A stretch of 64,000 nucleotides of DNA from Prochilodus magdalenae (GCA_024036415.1 JAMWET010001661.1:2516001-2580000); one strand, 5' to 3'; shown: positions 1 through 11,565, numbered from the stretch's first letter. Translations and numbers: made by a program. Notes: generated by a model not told the origin, from the letters alone.

Positions 1-815
1 AAACCCTGCAGACTTCATAACGCTTGCACAAACGTTCCTGACACCCAGAGTCAGAGTGATCACACGGTGCTCTAGAACAGTCCGCCCACATCAAATAACC
101 GATCAGCCCAATTACAGAAGTGAACTAACCCAGCATTTTAATTACTGCATAGCTGCTCTACATAAAACAGAATCAGAAAGAGGAAAGCCCGCAACAGCAG
201 TTTAACATCACTCTCACAGTATGTGTCTTATTAGTTACAAACAAAGCTGGACTGGTCTTTTCTTTGACTGGAAATCAATGTTATGTCAAACACATCTGCA
301 CAGATGATATAACTGAGTTTAAAATAGTTTAAAACAGTTAGCTGAGATAGAGGAACACAGCTACCTAACCTAAACCTTATCATTAAGACCAAAAGCATAC
401 TGACATGAATAATGTCTACTCATATCAAACCATTAATGTACTGAAGTATTATTAGCCGTTGCTTTGTAATCTTGCCTGTTTCAGCCATTCAAGCAGAGCA
501 TTGGTGATACCAAAATTACAGAAACTGACAAAGACAATGTTTTTGCCATGGATGGCAATCATGAAATATCATAGCATGGACTATTCATAGCAAGTTATTA
601 TTTTTAAATCTAACCATTTTTATCTTCTAACTGTAACTGTAACTTCAAATTCCACCACTAGTGTGCTAATAATTAACTGAAGGATTGAGTAATAGCGGCG
701 GTTCCTGTGTAGTGACTGGAGGGCAGTGTTTGGCAGGGAGTGTATGATTTAACTGATCATCATACAACAAGACCACACACAGAAACCTTAATCTTAAAAA
801 TTCGGCCCATTGATT
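1..815. other. AT-rich non-coding stretch, nothing recognised
   Basis: No long reading frame, RNA gene or repeat family is recognised here. The sequence is moderately AT-rich and complex, as expected for intergenic or intronic teleost DNA. Confidence 0.6.
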
Positions 816-818
816 TAT

Positions 819-1066
819 ATACATTTTTGTGGTTGGTGTGGCTTAGCGGTAAACACCACTACCCACCAGAGGGCTACCACCCTATGTAGGAGAAGGGGGT
901 TCGAAACCCAGTCTAGGTAGCAAGTGCTGAGCTACACCAATAAGAGTCCTTGGGCGATACTCCTAACACTGCACTGGCCTACCTGTAATACGAATAACCT
1001 TGTTTAACCAAGTCGCTCTGGATCCGGGTGTCAGCTAAATGCCCAAAATTTAAATGTACATTTTTA
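819..1066 (+). mobile_element. tRNA-derived SINE
   Basis: The head has RNA polymerase III promoter boxes: an A-box-like TGGCTTAGCGGTAA at about 838-851 and a B-box GGTTCGAAACC at about 898-908, spaced as in a tRNA. The tail holds GTCGCTCTGG and GTCAGCTAAATGCC (about 1012-1043), a diverged form of the 'gataagagcgtctgctaaatgc' tail found on many teleost SINEs. TACATTTTT occurs just before the head (820-828) and just after the tail (1057-1065), so it is a plausible short target duplication. From established knowledge, such SINEs are moved by a partner LINE. The several changes from the usual tail suggest an old copy. Confidence 0.8.
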
Positions 1067-3535
1067 ATTTCATTGGATACGCCTGTGATCATTCAGGGTA
1101 GGCCCAGTTGGTGAAGAGTTTCACCAGATCAGTAGGACAAAAAGCTAACAGCTAAAGTATAAAGGTCTAGACATTGTTCCCCAGTTTGGTTCCTTTTCTG
1201 TGACTAAGAAAGTACTTTCTGATGTTGATGTATGGCTGAATAAAGACTCCAATTAACCTCTACCTTTATGCTTTTGTTCAGCAAGAGTTACACTAATGTT
1301 GGCCTGGTTGTTTTTATTATAGTGTGGCTGGGCTAACACTTAGGATTGGGTGAAACCACAGGGATTTTCCAATGTACTTGCATAATTCATGCTGGGTGAC
1401 ATAGTGATAGAACAATAATGAATAGCAACATGACAAAATCTCAGTCTCTCCTTCAGCGCTCCTGCTTTAGCAGGCCTTTATTTGGTCTTATTGCTTTAAT
1501 CTCCTGCAGGACAGTATTTTCCTGCCTGGTTTGGAATACTGTCAATGTGGTGGACATAGTCCAGCTTTTCACTTCAAATGTTTTCCGAACTCATTTTCGG
1601 CCCAGATGTCTGAATTCAGGGCTTTCTCCTCCGCCCTGCTGATGAAAACCCTCTGAAAGATTCAGAGGTTTTTTGTGCATCCCCACTAAACCCTTCTGTA
1701 TACCTGTTAAAGTTCATTATCCTCCCTCCTGCCTGCCTGGTGTTCCCTACAGAGATCCATCTCGGGTTTCACTGACGATGAATTCGTCAGGAACTCTGAA
1801 TAATTGAGCATGACGACAGTCGATGCCTGATGGATGTAACCAGCACAAATGGAAGTCAATGAAATATTAACATCTGCGCGGATGACCCCGGTTCATAGAG
1901 CATAAAGCAGCCAGCCAGCCCACGCAGATTCTACAAAAGAATCTACAATGTTAAAGCATGAGCTAAACAGCTGTGCAGTCACTTTGCACACTATCAAAGA
2001 TTAAAAACCTGCAGGGTATCAATAGGTAGGTACCTATAGGTATCAAAACACCTCACCTTAAATTCTGGATCGTTTTTTCTGTCATATAGCTAACTGAAAT
2101 GACATTTGTTCAAATTTGGAATAACAACATTAGCATTTGTTGGTTCATTTGTTACTTCATTGGTTCGGTTGGTTGGTTGGTTCATCTTTTAGGCCTCTTG
2201 TCCTGAGGGTCCAAACATGGGAAGAAAATCAACAGTCAACAAATCATACTTCTACACAATAATACATGTTTATATGTTTACAAATGCTACACCATGTGAA
2301 TACAATGCTGACTAAAACTATGGTATTGTGCTACTGGCTCGACAGCCATCGGACCACCAACTGAGGAATACCATGGGAGCACCACACTTACACTAAGAGA
2401 AACATAAATTTGTGAACAGCTGCTGCTAGTAAAAGATGCATTAATGTATACACTCTAAGTGCTATGTTTCCTGCAGCTCCTTCTTTGTCAAGATGTCACA
2501 GTTTTGTCAGAAATGGGATCAATCACCAGTGGACTGGAGGAGAATGGCACCAGCACAAACTCAAAGATGAGACATGAAGAAGAATGAGCCCAGCTGATAA
2601 TTGCAGAAAAACAGCAACAAAGACTCAGTAGAGCTCAGTAGGACAAAGGTAAACAAAGTGGCAGAGAGGATACCTGGATGGCGGCTGACGAGGACATGCC
2701 AGTGGACTGATGTCTGGCCTGGCGACGATGCCTATGGCCCTCCAGCAACACTTCAAGATAATGGAGGAAGTGAATGGCTGGAGGATTGATTTTTTGACAA
2801 TCGTCACATGACTGGTTTCTTTGGATACCACAATACACTGTACACCCATATTTGCCTTCCTTTCTGTCTACCATAAAAGTTCATCTTCAATTCGTGAGTC
2901 ATTTTAGAGTCAAGAATGTGAAGATCTTACCTCAGTAGCCAAACAAAGTTATGAGGAAAACATATATTCTGTCTTTATTCTGCACTAAATGACCTCCAGA
3001 GACTAGACTAGAGACTTCAACCCTTGTGAGCAGAGAAAAGGATCCAGACTGAGGAAAGGTCAGCCGGTGAACCTGTTTATACAATACAGAATTCAAATGA
3101 AATGTATTGCATTGGATAACACAGTAATTAATTTTGCAATATAATAGTTGGGGAAAATTATATAACGTATAGCTGAATACCAATAATAAGAGTGGTTGTG
3201 TGAAGGTTAATGTGTTCTCTGTAAGATTCACAGCTGCTGTAGAGTTATTATCCCCCTCTTAGACCTTCACTTATTCATAAGATCTCACTGAAAGACTGCT
3301 TATACATAAATAAACAGCGCTGCTAAATCCTGACCAGAAACAATTTCAAAGGTCTCGATCCCTGACCCCATGTCTGAGTGATGAAAAGCGATGGATCGAG
3401 CCAACTTCAGGAGATAAACCGGCTTTTAGAGCATCGGGTGCTTCAGTTATAGTGTGAAAGAATTTTACCGTGATCTTCAATGTTCAGATCCTGTTTCTCA
3501 GAGTTGCATCAGCTACACCTACCTGGACCTTCAGC
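1067..3535. other. non-coding stretch with small hairpins only
   Basis: No gene recognised. Small features are a hairpin at 1510-1543 (arms GACAGTATT/AATACTGTC), a 7-bp hairpin followed by T6 at about 1649-1671, and a short GGTT run near 2160-2190. Short frames at 2601-2874 on both strands have no recognisable domain and look random. Confidence 0.5.
1510..1543 (+). other. short inverted repeat (hairpin)
   Basis: GACAGTATT at 1510-1518 is perfectly complementary to AATACTGTC at 1535-1543. Two further C:G pairs can form across a 2-nt bulge. The foldback is 34 nt, too short for a normal pre-miRNA. It may be chance or part of an unrecognised repeat. Confidence 0.4.
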
Positions 3536-3539
3536 ACTG

Positions 3540-3853
3540 TCAGCCTGCTCAGTGTGAACTTTAGCCACAGTTGTGATGAGTGCTAAGCTAAAATCAAGGC
3601 AAGATTTATTTAACCAACTTGTAATCAACCACAGCAGCGACAAGAGCAAGGCGGACATAACAAGACAGGGTCAGAGCAAAAAACAAGCCAACCAGGCAGA
3701 ACAATCAGAACAGCAAGAAAGGGCAATGACAAAAGAGGAAATCAGTAAAACAGAACAACATCAAAACCAGAGTAGCAAACAAGAGTAATCACTGAAGGAA
3801 CCGCTCGGCATTCAATACTTCGCAACGGGTCAGTGGGAGAGAGGAGTATATAT
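3540..3853 (-). repeat. dispersed repeat family A, copy 1, left half (interrupted by LTR)
   Basis: This segment is rich in CAGAACA/AGCAAG and ends in ACCGCTCGGCATT...CTTCGCAA. The same order of landmarks appears at 48.45-48.95 kb. The copy resumes after the solo LTR at 4640 and ends with GGCGTGACA near 4808, matching GGCGTGACA near 48950. Read on the minus strand, both copies start with TGTCACGCC. That resembles a retroelement LTR or a SINE-like element common in otophysan fish, but I cannot name the family. The plus-strand frame at 3573-3788 is low-complexity Gln/Lys/Ser sequence and is not a gene. Confidence 0.55.
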
Positions 3854-4635
3854 TGTTACCTGCCTGGGCCCAGTTTATTTAGCGCGCTGCTTTGCCCTGT
3901 GTTTTCGCTCTGTCTCTCACTTGTGTGTCCCCATCTACAGGTTGGCTGCTGCGTCAATCATCATTGGAGGTCCCCCAAAGTACTTCCGGGATCTGACGGC
4001 TAATAGGGAACCTTTTTCTTCCCACGTATAGAGGCGGGGCTTGTGTTTTTAAAAAAAGACTGGGGATTCAGTTTAGGAGAGGCTGGGAGTGATTTGTTTG
4101 TTTTGCTGCTGTGTTGTGTTAGGGAATTGAGGCGGATGCGCTTGGTGTTGTTCGTGTTATGCACATGTTAGTAGACTCATGTCAGGTAGAGCTCATGTTC
4201 TCCCTCAGGTCCCAGCAGCGCTAGCTGCACTTTCTGTTCTCTTCAACTCTCTCTGTGTGTTCCCGTGTTTAGCTAAGGGGTTTCTGTCAGGTAGCTCTTA
4301 TCTCCACAACACTAGATCTGTACGGGCGCCTACCCCTGTAATTTGTGTCTGGTCAGACAGATTAGGTCACGCTGTCTCTGTCAGTTTTCTTTATATTTAT
4401 TTATTTTCTTTGGCGCCGTCCGTGTTCAGACTCTCCCTTTTAGCACGCAGCCATTTGTCCTATTTTAATTCTATTTGTCTTACTGTCTTAGTTGTTTTGG
4501 GAGTGCATTAAAATAAATAAATACTGCCAGTAAAACTACATATAGTGTTGTGTAGTCTCTGGTTTGCACGCCACATATCGCATGCATTACTGACCCCCAA
4601 ATGCTTACCCCTAGACTACTAGCGGGGTCGTAACA
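3854..4635 (+). mobile_element. solo LTR of an LTR retrotransposon
   Basis: The segment begins TGTTAC and ends GTAACA, so its ends are a 6-bp inverted terminal repeat in the canonical TG...CA form. It is flanked by ATAT on both sides (3850-3853 and 4636-4639), a likely 4-bp target site duplication. Length is 782 bp. An ATTAAAATAAATAAA polyadenylation-like stretch lies near 4507-4521. No gag-pol or second LTR is present, so this is a solo LTR left by LTR-LTR recombination. A Ty3/Gypsy or related origin is inferred from the ends, not proven. The 110-residue frame at 4179-4511 lies inside the LTR and has no recognisable domain. Confidence 0.82.
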
Positions 4636-4810
4636 ATATACAAACAGACTAAATTAACAACAGGTGTGATCAATACTCAGGTGACTCCGATCTGGAAAAC
4701 GGAATTGGGGATTGTGGAATGGGGGACATGTGAAAGTGACATGGTGGTGGGTTATGGGAAATGGAGTCCGGGACACTGGGGGTGAAGGGAGAACCAGCAG
4801 GCGTGACACC
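4636..4810 (-). repeat. dispersed repeat family A, copy 1, right half
   Basis: This continues family A after the LTR insertion. It contains CAGGTGTGATCAATACTCAGG and GGAGTCCGGGACACTGGG and ends with GGCGTGACA, the same end as the copy near 48.95 kb. Confidence 0.55.
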
Positions 4811-5233
4811 AAGCTACTGCATTAAGATAATAAAGCCAGTTTGTTCTTGATTTTGGTATATTATGTTTTGGTGTACGCATGTAGTTATTTCTTTACTTAT
4901 CCATACTGCAATTTGTATTTTTAAGCATTTCTTATTTGTTGTGTTTATTTTCACCTATGCGTAATTTAGTAAAAGCTAACTAGTGTACAGTTTTTGTACT
5001 AGTTTATATTCCTGTGTTTTATCCTGTGTATTTCTGTGCTTTCACTACTGTGTTGTATCTAAACCTCAGCCACTCTGAAATTGGAGAGAGTCCTCCTCAC
5101 TGTACTCCCAAGTTTCAATTAAGGTCTGTTGATTCATTGCTGAACACACTGCTGACTGCTTTCAAAGTTAGTCTCTAACAGAAGAGTTGAAGCTCTAATA
5201 GTACATTACTAGACCAGGAACCCCTCAACTTAT
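4811..5233. other. AT-rich non-coding stretch, nothing recognised
   Basis: T-rich sequence without a reading frame. A small foldback, AACTAG...CTAGTT, lies near 4978-5004. No known repeat family recognised. Confidence 0.5.
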
Positions 5234-5545
5234 CATACATCATCACCAAAAGAATAGTTGCACTCAGAAGGAATCAACCAACAGGAATGAAACTTGGTGG
5301 GCAGGTTTGACATTGTGAGACACATGAATGATTCAAGTTTCATGCTCAGCTGTGCATGTGATGTGAGCTGTGCATTTGATGTAAGCAACTGCCTTAACAC
5401 CACGACAAAGTTACGTGCTGCAATGGTGTCAGGCCAGACTGGACTGACTCAAAATGGCAGCAGGGCATCTTTATTGACTAGTCCCGGAGGAGACGACAAA
5501 CGAACCCATGTGTGTTCCAAGATAGACTGTTTGAGAGCGGCACAT
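5234..5545 (+). mobile_element. Tc1/mariner-like short element, copy 1 (5' fragment)
   Basis: The left end carries CATCATCACCAAAAGAATAG followed by GCACTCAGAAGGAA (5260-5273). This is the same terminal motif as the better-preserved element at 57.48-58.01 kb, where it reads GCACCCAGAAGGAA. Inside, CCTTAACACCACGACAAAG and ATGGTGTCAGGCCAGACTG parallel the 25.1- and 57.5-kb copies. The right end is not found; the copy decays and abuts a LINE relic. It has no coding capacity. Confidence 0.6.
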
Positions 5546-5582
5546 TCAGAAAGAACATTTTTAATAGTGGTGTAGCAGTGAT

Positions 5583-6175
5583 CCAAAATGTTCCCTTCTC
5601 TTGTTGCACAAGCTTTTGTATTTGACCAATTTCTTTCTGAGATTCATGCTGTTAAAGTCCCCCAGAAAGAGGAACAGTGAGTCTGGATTTTCTCTTTCTA
5701 CTGTCATTATCTGATCAGCCAGCCATTTCCCTGCATTTCTCTGGCAGACGTAAACACCAACCAGAATGGAGTCATAAAACCCTTGCGGAGAGAAAAAGAG
5801 TTTGCAGTTAATAACAAAGTGACTCTAGATGAGGAGAGTATGATTTCAGCAGTACTGTGACATCGTTTCACCAGCATTTGCGGATATAGAGAACAGATTC
5901 CTCCTCTTTTGCTTTGGCTGTTGGACTCTTTGTCTCTGTCCGTTCTGTGCAGCTGAAAGCCAGGGACATGCAGTGTGCTGTTCGGGGTCATTTCAGAAAG
6001 CCAGGACTTAATGAAGAGGAGGGCAGATGCGGTTGAAAAGTCCTCATTGGTTTGGTCTGGCAGAAATAATTCTTTCAATTTGCAGACTGGAGAGCAGTAA
6101 GGACAGTGAAAGTGTATGAAACCCACACCACTCAAGTCGTATGAGCATGCATGCTGGCTCTCAGGTCCCTTCACT
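5583..6175 (-). pseudogene. non-LTR retrotransposon (L2/CR1-like) apurinic endonuclease relic
   Basis: On the minus strand a 155-residue frame (6174-5707) reads as the N-terminal half of a LINE APE-type endonuclease: a KSWLSE segment where ETWL-type residues are usual, then HVPGFQLHRTDRDKE and KRGGIC. The frame then shifts. The domain continues in another frame as FYDSILVGVYV, and LFLFLGDFN is encoded near 5651-5675. GDFN is the conserved catalytic Asp/Asn motif of this family. LRKKLVKYK follows, as expected downstream. At least one frameshift, loss of the usual ETW glutamate and absence of reverse transcriptase show a dead, truncated copy. The family name is inferred from motif resemblance. 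Confidence 0.8.
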
Positions 6176-7273
6176 GAGGCAGCGCATTTGTGAGGATTCC
6201 CAAAAACTCTGAAGCTGTTTAAACAAACTCCAGAACAACTTCAGGTGAAAGTTTCCTGAAGGTCACTAACTGTTCCCTCTTCCAAATGAGTTTGACATAC
6301 AATAGACTTCATTAATATAATACCAGCACAAAACATTCAAACTGTTCATCATGGCACCTTAAACACACCCTGCATAGCTCACCAGCCCATCACAGCGCAG
6401 ACACACAGACAATGTAGCCCCTAGATGTGAACGTGAGGGGCAACACAGACATGCAAACTCTACATCCTAGCCAGCTGGTAGATGAGTTGAGCACAGGTTA
6501 TATGTGTTTAAAAAGCAAAAGTAAAAGTAAAAAAGGAACAAGTATTTAATATTTAGATTTTTTAGTATTTAGACGTATTTAGAAATTCTAGTCTAGTTAG
6601 AATGTTTGTGTAATACTGGTTTCTTATCTGGAGTTAATGGAAAATATAATGACATTAGGAACTGTAAAAATTCAGTCCTTACTTTGTGACCAAACAGATA
6701 AGATCTCCGAGTGAAGCTTCCCCAAAGACTCAGGGAAAGTTATTAAATGAAATGGTTATGAATAAACTGACTAATGTCTGAGACATTGTTTTATGTTAGT
6801 TTCAAGAACATTTTGGACTTAAATGCCTTTCACAGTGGAAGAAAATGTGCAGGGGGGCAAGAAAGTCCCCAAAGACAACATTTTATTTTCAGATTTTCAC
6901 TATTTTGCATTGTATTTACCAGACACACGTAGATTCACTGGTGGTTTTGAACAGTAAATAAAATGGCTATATTTGTTAGACATGGTGACCCCTGGATTCC
7001 ATCACCACCAAAAAAAGACTTTTCAATTAATAATTTACACACCAGTTATGGAGGAATTTGAAAAATAAATGATGAGACTTCCATTTTAAAGAAGCCATTT
7101 CAGGTCAAATATTGTATCTTTTTAATAGCTTAAATAAATAAATATAAATAAACAAATAAATAAGTATGTCTTCAGGAGGTCAGAAATAATCCAGATCGAG
7201 CTCAGAGTGGAGATTTAACTCTCAAAGGTCTTCTGATCTAAAATCCATGATAAATAAAAAGTCAGATTATCTA

Positions 7274-7275
<2 letters not shown>
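6176..7275. other. non-coding stretch, nothing recognised
   Basis: AT-rich sequence with short A-rich runs (for example 7130-7165, AAATAAATAA-like). No gene or clear repeat family seen. Confidence 0.5.
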
Positions 7276-7325
<50 letters not shown>

Positions 7326-7334
7326 AGAGGGAGA
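7276..7334. repeat. (GA)n microsatellite
   Basis: About 21 uninterrupted GA units to about 7318, then a degenerate AAAGAG tail. Long Ser/Leu-rich frames on the minus strand come from this repeat. Confidence 0.97.
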
Positions 7335-8380
7335 TGGTATCAGTGTGCAACGAGTGCCTGCTGAAGCAAGAAATCAAATTAGAATCTGTTTGACGGAATC
7401 TTCTTCTGTATTTATAGTGAATGTGTTTGTGTTTCATTTGGAAACGGATGAGAATCAAAGGCTGATTGTATTAACTGATTTTAATCTGGACTTCAAACAC
7501 GGCCCTCTTCTGAAACAGATCAGATATCAGCACACAGACCAAGACAGCTCATTTCAAAAAGCTTGCTCAGAAAGAGGATTTCTCATTTACTATTTTATTC
7601 CATTCTTTATTTATTTTTATATGCACTGAACTCATTTGAGATTTGTACCCTTGGTTTCTCTATTAGCGTTAAAACTTTCCATAGGATTACAGTACAGTGG
7701 TGCCGCATCACGCCTGACACATGCCTTCACAAGCCGGATGCTTTATTGAGATGTAAAACTCTGAAAAAGAAAGCAGCCCTACGGTGAACCTGCTTCTATT
7801 TTCAGTGTATCACTTCTTTTGTTTGCTGCTGAATGTGGTTCTTGATAGTAGCAGGTGGTGGCAATCACTTACCAGGCTTTAGTCACTGTTGCGTTTACCC
7901 TTCCTTTCATTAGTTACCTGACCTTCAACACGACTGAGAAGGTTTGAAAATCCTTCTTCTCTCAGTCATATTGGACTGAGCAACTCTCCTGAGGTACAAA
8001 GTGGTATTGCATGGCAGGGCTAGCTGGCTAGCATGCTAACTTTGTAGATATCTTGTCAACATGATACAGAGATGATACTATACATTAACAGTGGTCACAA
8101 AGCTAACTAATGTGAACAACTACAAGTTTACATGTTAACTAAATTTATAACAACTACATCTATATATGTTTAGTAACATTTATTACATACTTAACCTTAG
8201 TTATTGATAATGTACTACTTCATCATAGTTAATCGACATGTAATGTAAAGTGTTGCCTATAACTTATTATAAAGCTCATTTTCACGTTCAAATGAACATG
8301 TAAACTTGCAGACAGTTAGATGTACCTAATGAACTCCTCAGTGAGCGTGTACTGTAGGCTCCATGCATGTCTATATACTG
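7335..8380. other. non-coding stretch, nothing recognised
   Basis: The frames at 7345-7629 and 7563-7787 overlap each other, lack recognisable domains and run into AT-rich sequence. GCTAGCTGGCTAGCATGCTAAC near 8020 is a local palindromic cluster. No gene supported. Confidence 0.5.
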
Positions 8381-8765
8381 CAGAGTGAACAGTGCGTCTC
8401 TGTAATGAACACTGAGCTTCAGAGGAGCACCGTCAGTCTAAGTGGCTCTCTGGAACAGATCTGAGCAGAATGGATTAATTATCTTCTTTGTAACTTTATT
8501 TTCGCTCGTTTTAGATAATGCACAGCCTCCTGCGTCTGCTCCAGCTGTAATTGTTAATTCTTTATTAAAGCGGTAGAGCCGGAGGCAGGTGAGTGATTGA
8601 ATGGACTTTTCTCCGCTTTAATTGGCCGTAAACGCATTACGCTAAAGAGACGGAGTCGGAGTTCACTGCTGAACCAAGAACTGGTGCTGGACTTGAGCCA
8701 AATAGAAAGAGCTTCAAGACGTTCAGCCCCGACGCAGAGGATGAGGATGAAGGTGATAATGCATA
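8381..8765. other. candidate conserved non-coding element
   Basis: Complex, non-repetitive sequence holding GGATTAATTATC, GCTGTAATTGTTAATTC and CTTTAATTGG. These are clustered homeodomain-type ATTA/TAAT cores in a balanced-composition island within AT-rich DNA. There is no supported coding frame: the minus frame at 8554-8769 has no known domain. Conservation cannot be tested here, so this is inference only. Confidence 0.25.
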
Positions 8766-8944
8766 TCATTCTCTAATAAAGGACAAATAAATCTAACTGG
8801 AGGATAAGCTGAGCACTGAACACACACACATACTCAGCAGTACAAATGTATCTATTTACAGACTGATGTTTTTCAGCTCGTTGAACGTCTTTATTTATTA
8901 TTTTTATTAACATTATTTTATAAACATTATTTTGTTACATGCTA

Positions 8945-9340
8945 TAATGGCATCATACACACAGGAGTGAAACACATATGGTATTGTGGTATCTTAAACA
9001 CAGTATAGTGAGTTCCTACATACACAGTAGTGGCATCATACACACAGTAGTGACATCTTACGCTATATAAAGGCAACATACATATAGTAATGACATTATA
9101 CCCAATTTAATGACATAATATATAGTGACCTACACACAGCATAATGACCATTCACATGCATAGTCACATCAGACACACAATAGTGACATCACACACACTG
9201 CATGATGGTATAATACACAAAAGTGACATCACACAAAGTAGTAGCACATACAGTAGTGCAGTTATGCACCAAATTTAGTGATATCTACACACAGTAGGGA
9301 CATCGAATATACACTGCAGTGACACAATACATGTCCTGTA
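8945..9340. repeat. degenerate tandem repeat, unit about 20-30 bp
   Basis: Imperfect recurrences of variants of 'AGTGACATCATACACACAGTAG' at irregular spacing. Examples are CAGTAGTGGCATCATACAC, CAGTAGTGACATCTTA and AATAGTGACATCACACACAC. The array is old and degraded. Confidence 0.7.
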
Positions 9341-9594
9341 GTATACTGGTGCTGAATCTGATCCACATTTTCTGCACTGATTAAATCAGGCGAATCAGAT
9401 CAGGTGATCCAGATTGTTCGGAAAGAAAACCTGCAACCAGAACTGTGTAGCCCTCCGTGGAAAAGATTAGACACCCTGATGCAGTTCTGGCTATGTCAGT
9501 TACATGGTCACTCTTTCAGGATACAGCCATTCACTCATATGAGGAAATCCATGTCTTTTTACACAACAAATTTATCTTCCTAGAGAACCCCACC

Positions 9595-9960
9595 CACTTT
9601 CACCACCACTGCTGTAAATCCTTCCAGTAGAACAGTAGAAGCCTTACTAGTAGATCGGTAGATCAGTGAAACCCTTCCCCATAGTACAGTAGAACCCTTC
9701 CCAGTAAAACAGTAGATTAGTAGCACCCTTCCCAGTAGAACAGTAAAACCCTTCCCAGTAGAACAGTAAACTCCATCCCAGTAAAACAGTAGATCAGTAA
9801 AACATTTCACAGTGTACCAGTAGAATCCTTTCCTGTTTGAGAGTAGCTCAGTACAACCCTTCACAGTAAAACAGTAAATCGCCACCTAGTAGATCAATAG
9901 ATCTGTGGAACTTTCCCAATGGAATGGTAGCACCCTTTCCAGTGGAACAGGGAAGCGTAG
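9595..9960. repeat. degenerate minisatellite, CCCTTCCCAGTAGAACAGTA-type
   Basis: Units of about 20-45 bp built from CCCTTCCCAGTAGAACAGTA and GTAGATCAGTA recur through the segment. The 101-residue minus frame (9885-9580) only translates this array into repeated Tyr/Cys/Phe words and should not be read as a gene. Confidence 0.8.
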
Positions 9961-10114
9961 AGGTAATCAGGTAGCGGCATTAGCATTATTCTAATCATGA
10001 TTATAATACAATTGACTCAATATAATTAGTAGACAAATATTAATTAATTCAATACAAACTCATACAAATCAGTAAATATGAAAACAAATTATTTTTCCAT
10101 AAGTGATAAAATAT

Positions 10115-10305
10115 CAATTACCTACAACACACACACATACACACATATTTGTCTTGCATTACTAGCGAGGACCTCTGTTGATTTCTATAGATTTTTGTAT
10201 TACTATAGCCAAATAATAATACACCTAAATCCCACCCCAGCCTTAGCCCCTGTACCCCGAAACCTAGTTTTTCTGCTCGATTACTTGTTCCAAAAAAAAT
10301 AATTT
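10115..10305. repeat. short CA run plus possible DNA-transposon fragment
   Basis: A short ACACACACATAC run is followed by GAGGACCTCTGTTGATTTCTATAG and CCCCAGCCTTAGCCCC. This order resembles a fragment often seen in teleost interspersed repeats ('...ctaaccctaacc...'). A similar C/T-rich piece lies near 13,855-13,930. Family not identified. Confidence 0.35.
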
Positions 10306-10824
10306 GTCATGAACACGTGTGGGGCAGGGGAGATTGGGGTGGTGCCACTTCTCCAACTGACTGTTATAAATGTAATGTAAATGTATTCATAAATGTCAGT
10401 GTCAGTGTTTGTTTGACCTGAGAACCACTGGGTTCCACCTCAGATAGCAAGCTCTGCTAGCCCACATGTCTGAAGGGCCATCTTTGAAGTTTGTTTTCAT
10501 TCCCAAAACATTACAAAAAGTCTGCATCAGTTTTGCAGTGAAGCACTTTAGTGCTCTGTTATTAGAGACGGATGATTGGGTATTATAATTATAGCAGTAA
10601 TAATAATTTTTGGCTGATATCTGCCTTGTTGTGATCAGTTTACCAGCTCAAGTTTAACCAGCCAAGTTGCTGAAGCTTGGAGAAAAATACACACCAAAAT
10701 TATTATTTTTATTATTACTCATCGTCCGTTGTTAACAGCAGCTCGAGTTGCAGGTGCACTATGAGCATCTGCAGAGTGTAAACTGTTAAAGCAGGCTGAC
10801 ATCTCTGTGCTAACCTGCAGGTGG
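10306..10824. other. non-coding stretch, nothing recognised
   Basis: No gene, hairpin of note or repeat family recognised. Confidence 0.5.
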
Positions 10825-11565
10825 TGCAGACAGTACTGCAATGATATGCAGATTGTACAGACAGTACTATGCTAATGTGCAGACAGTACTATGCTAATTT
10901 GCAGCCTGTACTGCGCTGATGTGCAGACATTACCATGCTAATGTGGAGACAGTACCATGCTAATGTAAAGACAGTACTATGCTAATGTGGAGACAGTACT
11001 ATGCTAACGTGAAGACAGTACTATGCTAATGTGCAGACAGTACTATGCTAATTTGCAGCCTGTACTGCGCTGATGTGCAGACAGTACTATGCTAATGTGC
11101 AGACAGTACTATGCTAATGTGGAGACAGTACTATGCTAATGTGGAGACAGTATTATGCTAATGTGCAGACAGTACTATGCTAATGTGCAGACAGTACTAT
11201 GCTAATATGCAGACAGTACTATGCTAATTTGCAGCCTGTACTGCGCTGATGTGCAGACAATGCTATGCTAATGTGGAAACAGTACTATGCTAATGTAAAG
11301 ACAGTACTATGCTAATGTACAGACAGTACTATGCTAATGTGGAGACAGTACTATGCTAATGTAAAGACAGTACTATGCTAATGTGCAGACAGTACTATGC
11401 TAATGTGCAGACAGTACTATGCTGGTGTGCAGACAGTACTATGCTAATTTGCAGACTGTACTATGCTGGTGTGCAGATTATGCAGGCAGTACTCAGTTGA
11501 CATGTAGATTGTGCAGACAGTACTGTGCTGATATGCAGATTGTACAGACAATACTGTGCTAATGT
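10825..11565. repeat. 22-bp minisatellite with higher-order structure
   Basis: About 33 copies of a 22-bp unit, GACAGTACTATGCTAATGTG plus CA. A variant, TTTGCAGCCTGTACTGCGCT, recurs at 10898, 11052 and 11228, which is 154 and 176 bp apart (7 and 8 units). The array therefore also expanded in blocks. Each unit contains ATGCTAAT, an octamer/POU-like core, though this may simply follow from the unit sequence. Confidence 0.95.

Noticed and set aside
838..910. A functional tRNA gene
   Set aside because: A and B boxes are present, but no proper cloverleaf could be traced and the sequence continues into a SINE body and tail.
1645..1672. Rho-independent terminator-like hairpin plus T-run
   Set aside because: The window is vertebrate nuclear DNA; such hairpins occur by chance and no adjacent RNA gene is seen.
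9580..9885. 101-residue minus frame with repeated Tyr/Cys/Phe words
   Set aside because: It lies wholly inside a degenerate minisatellite.
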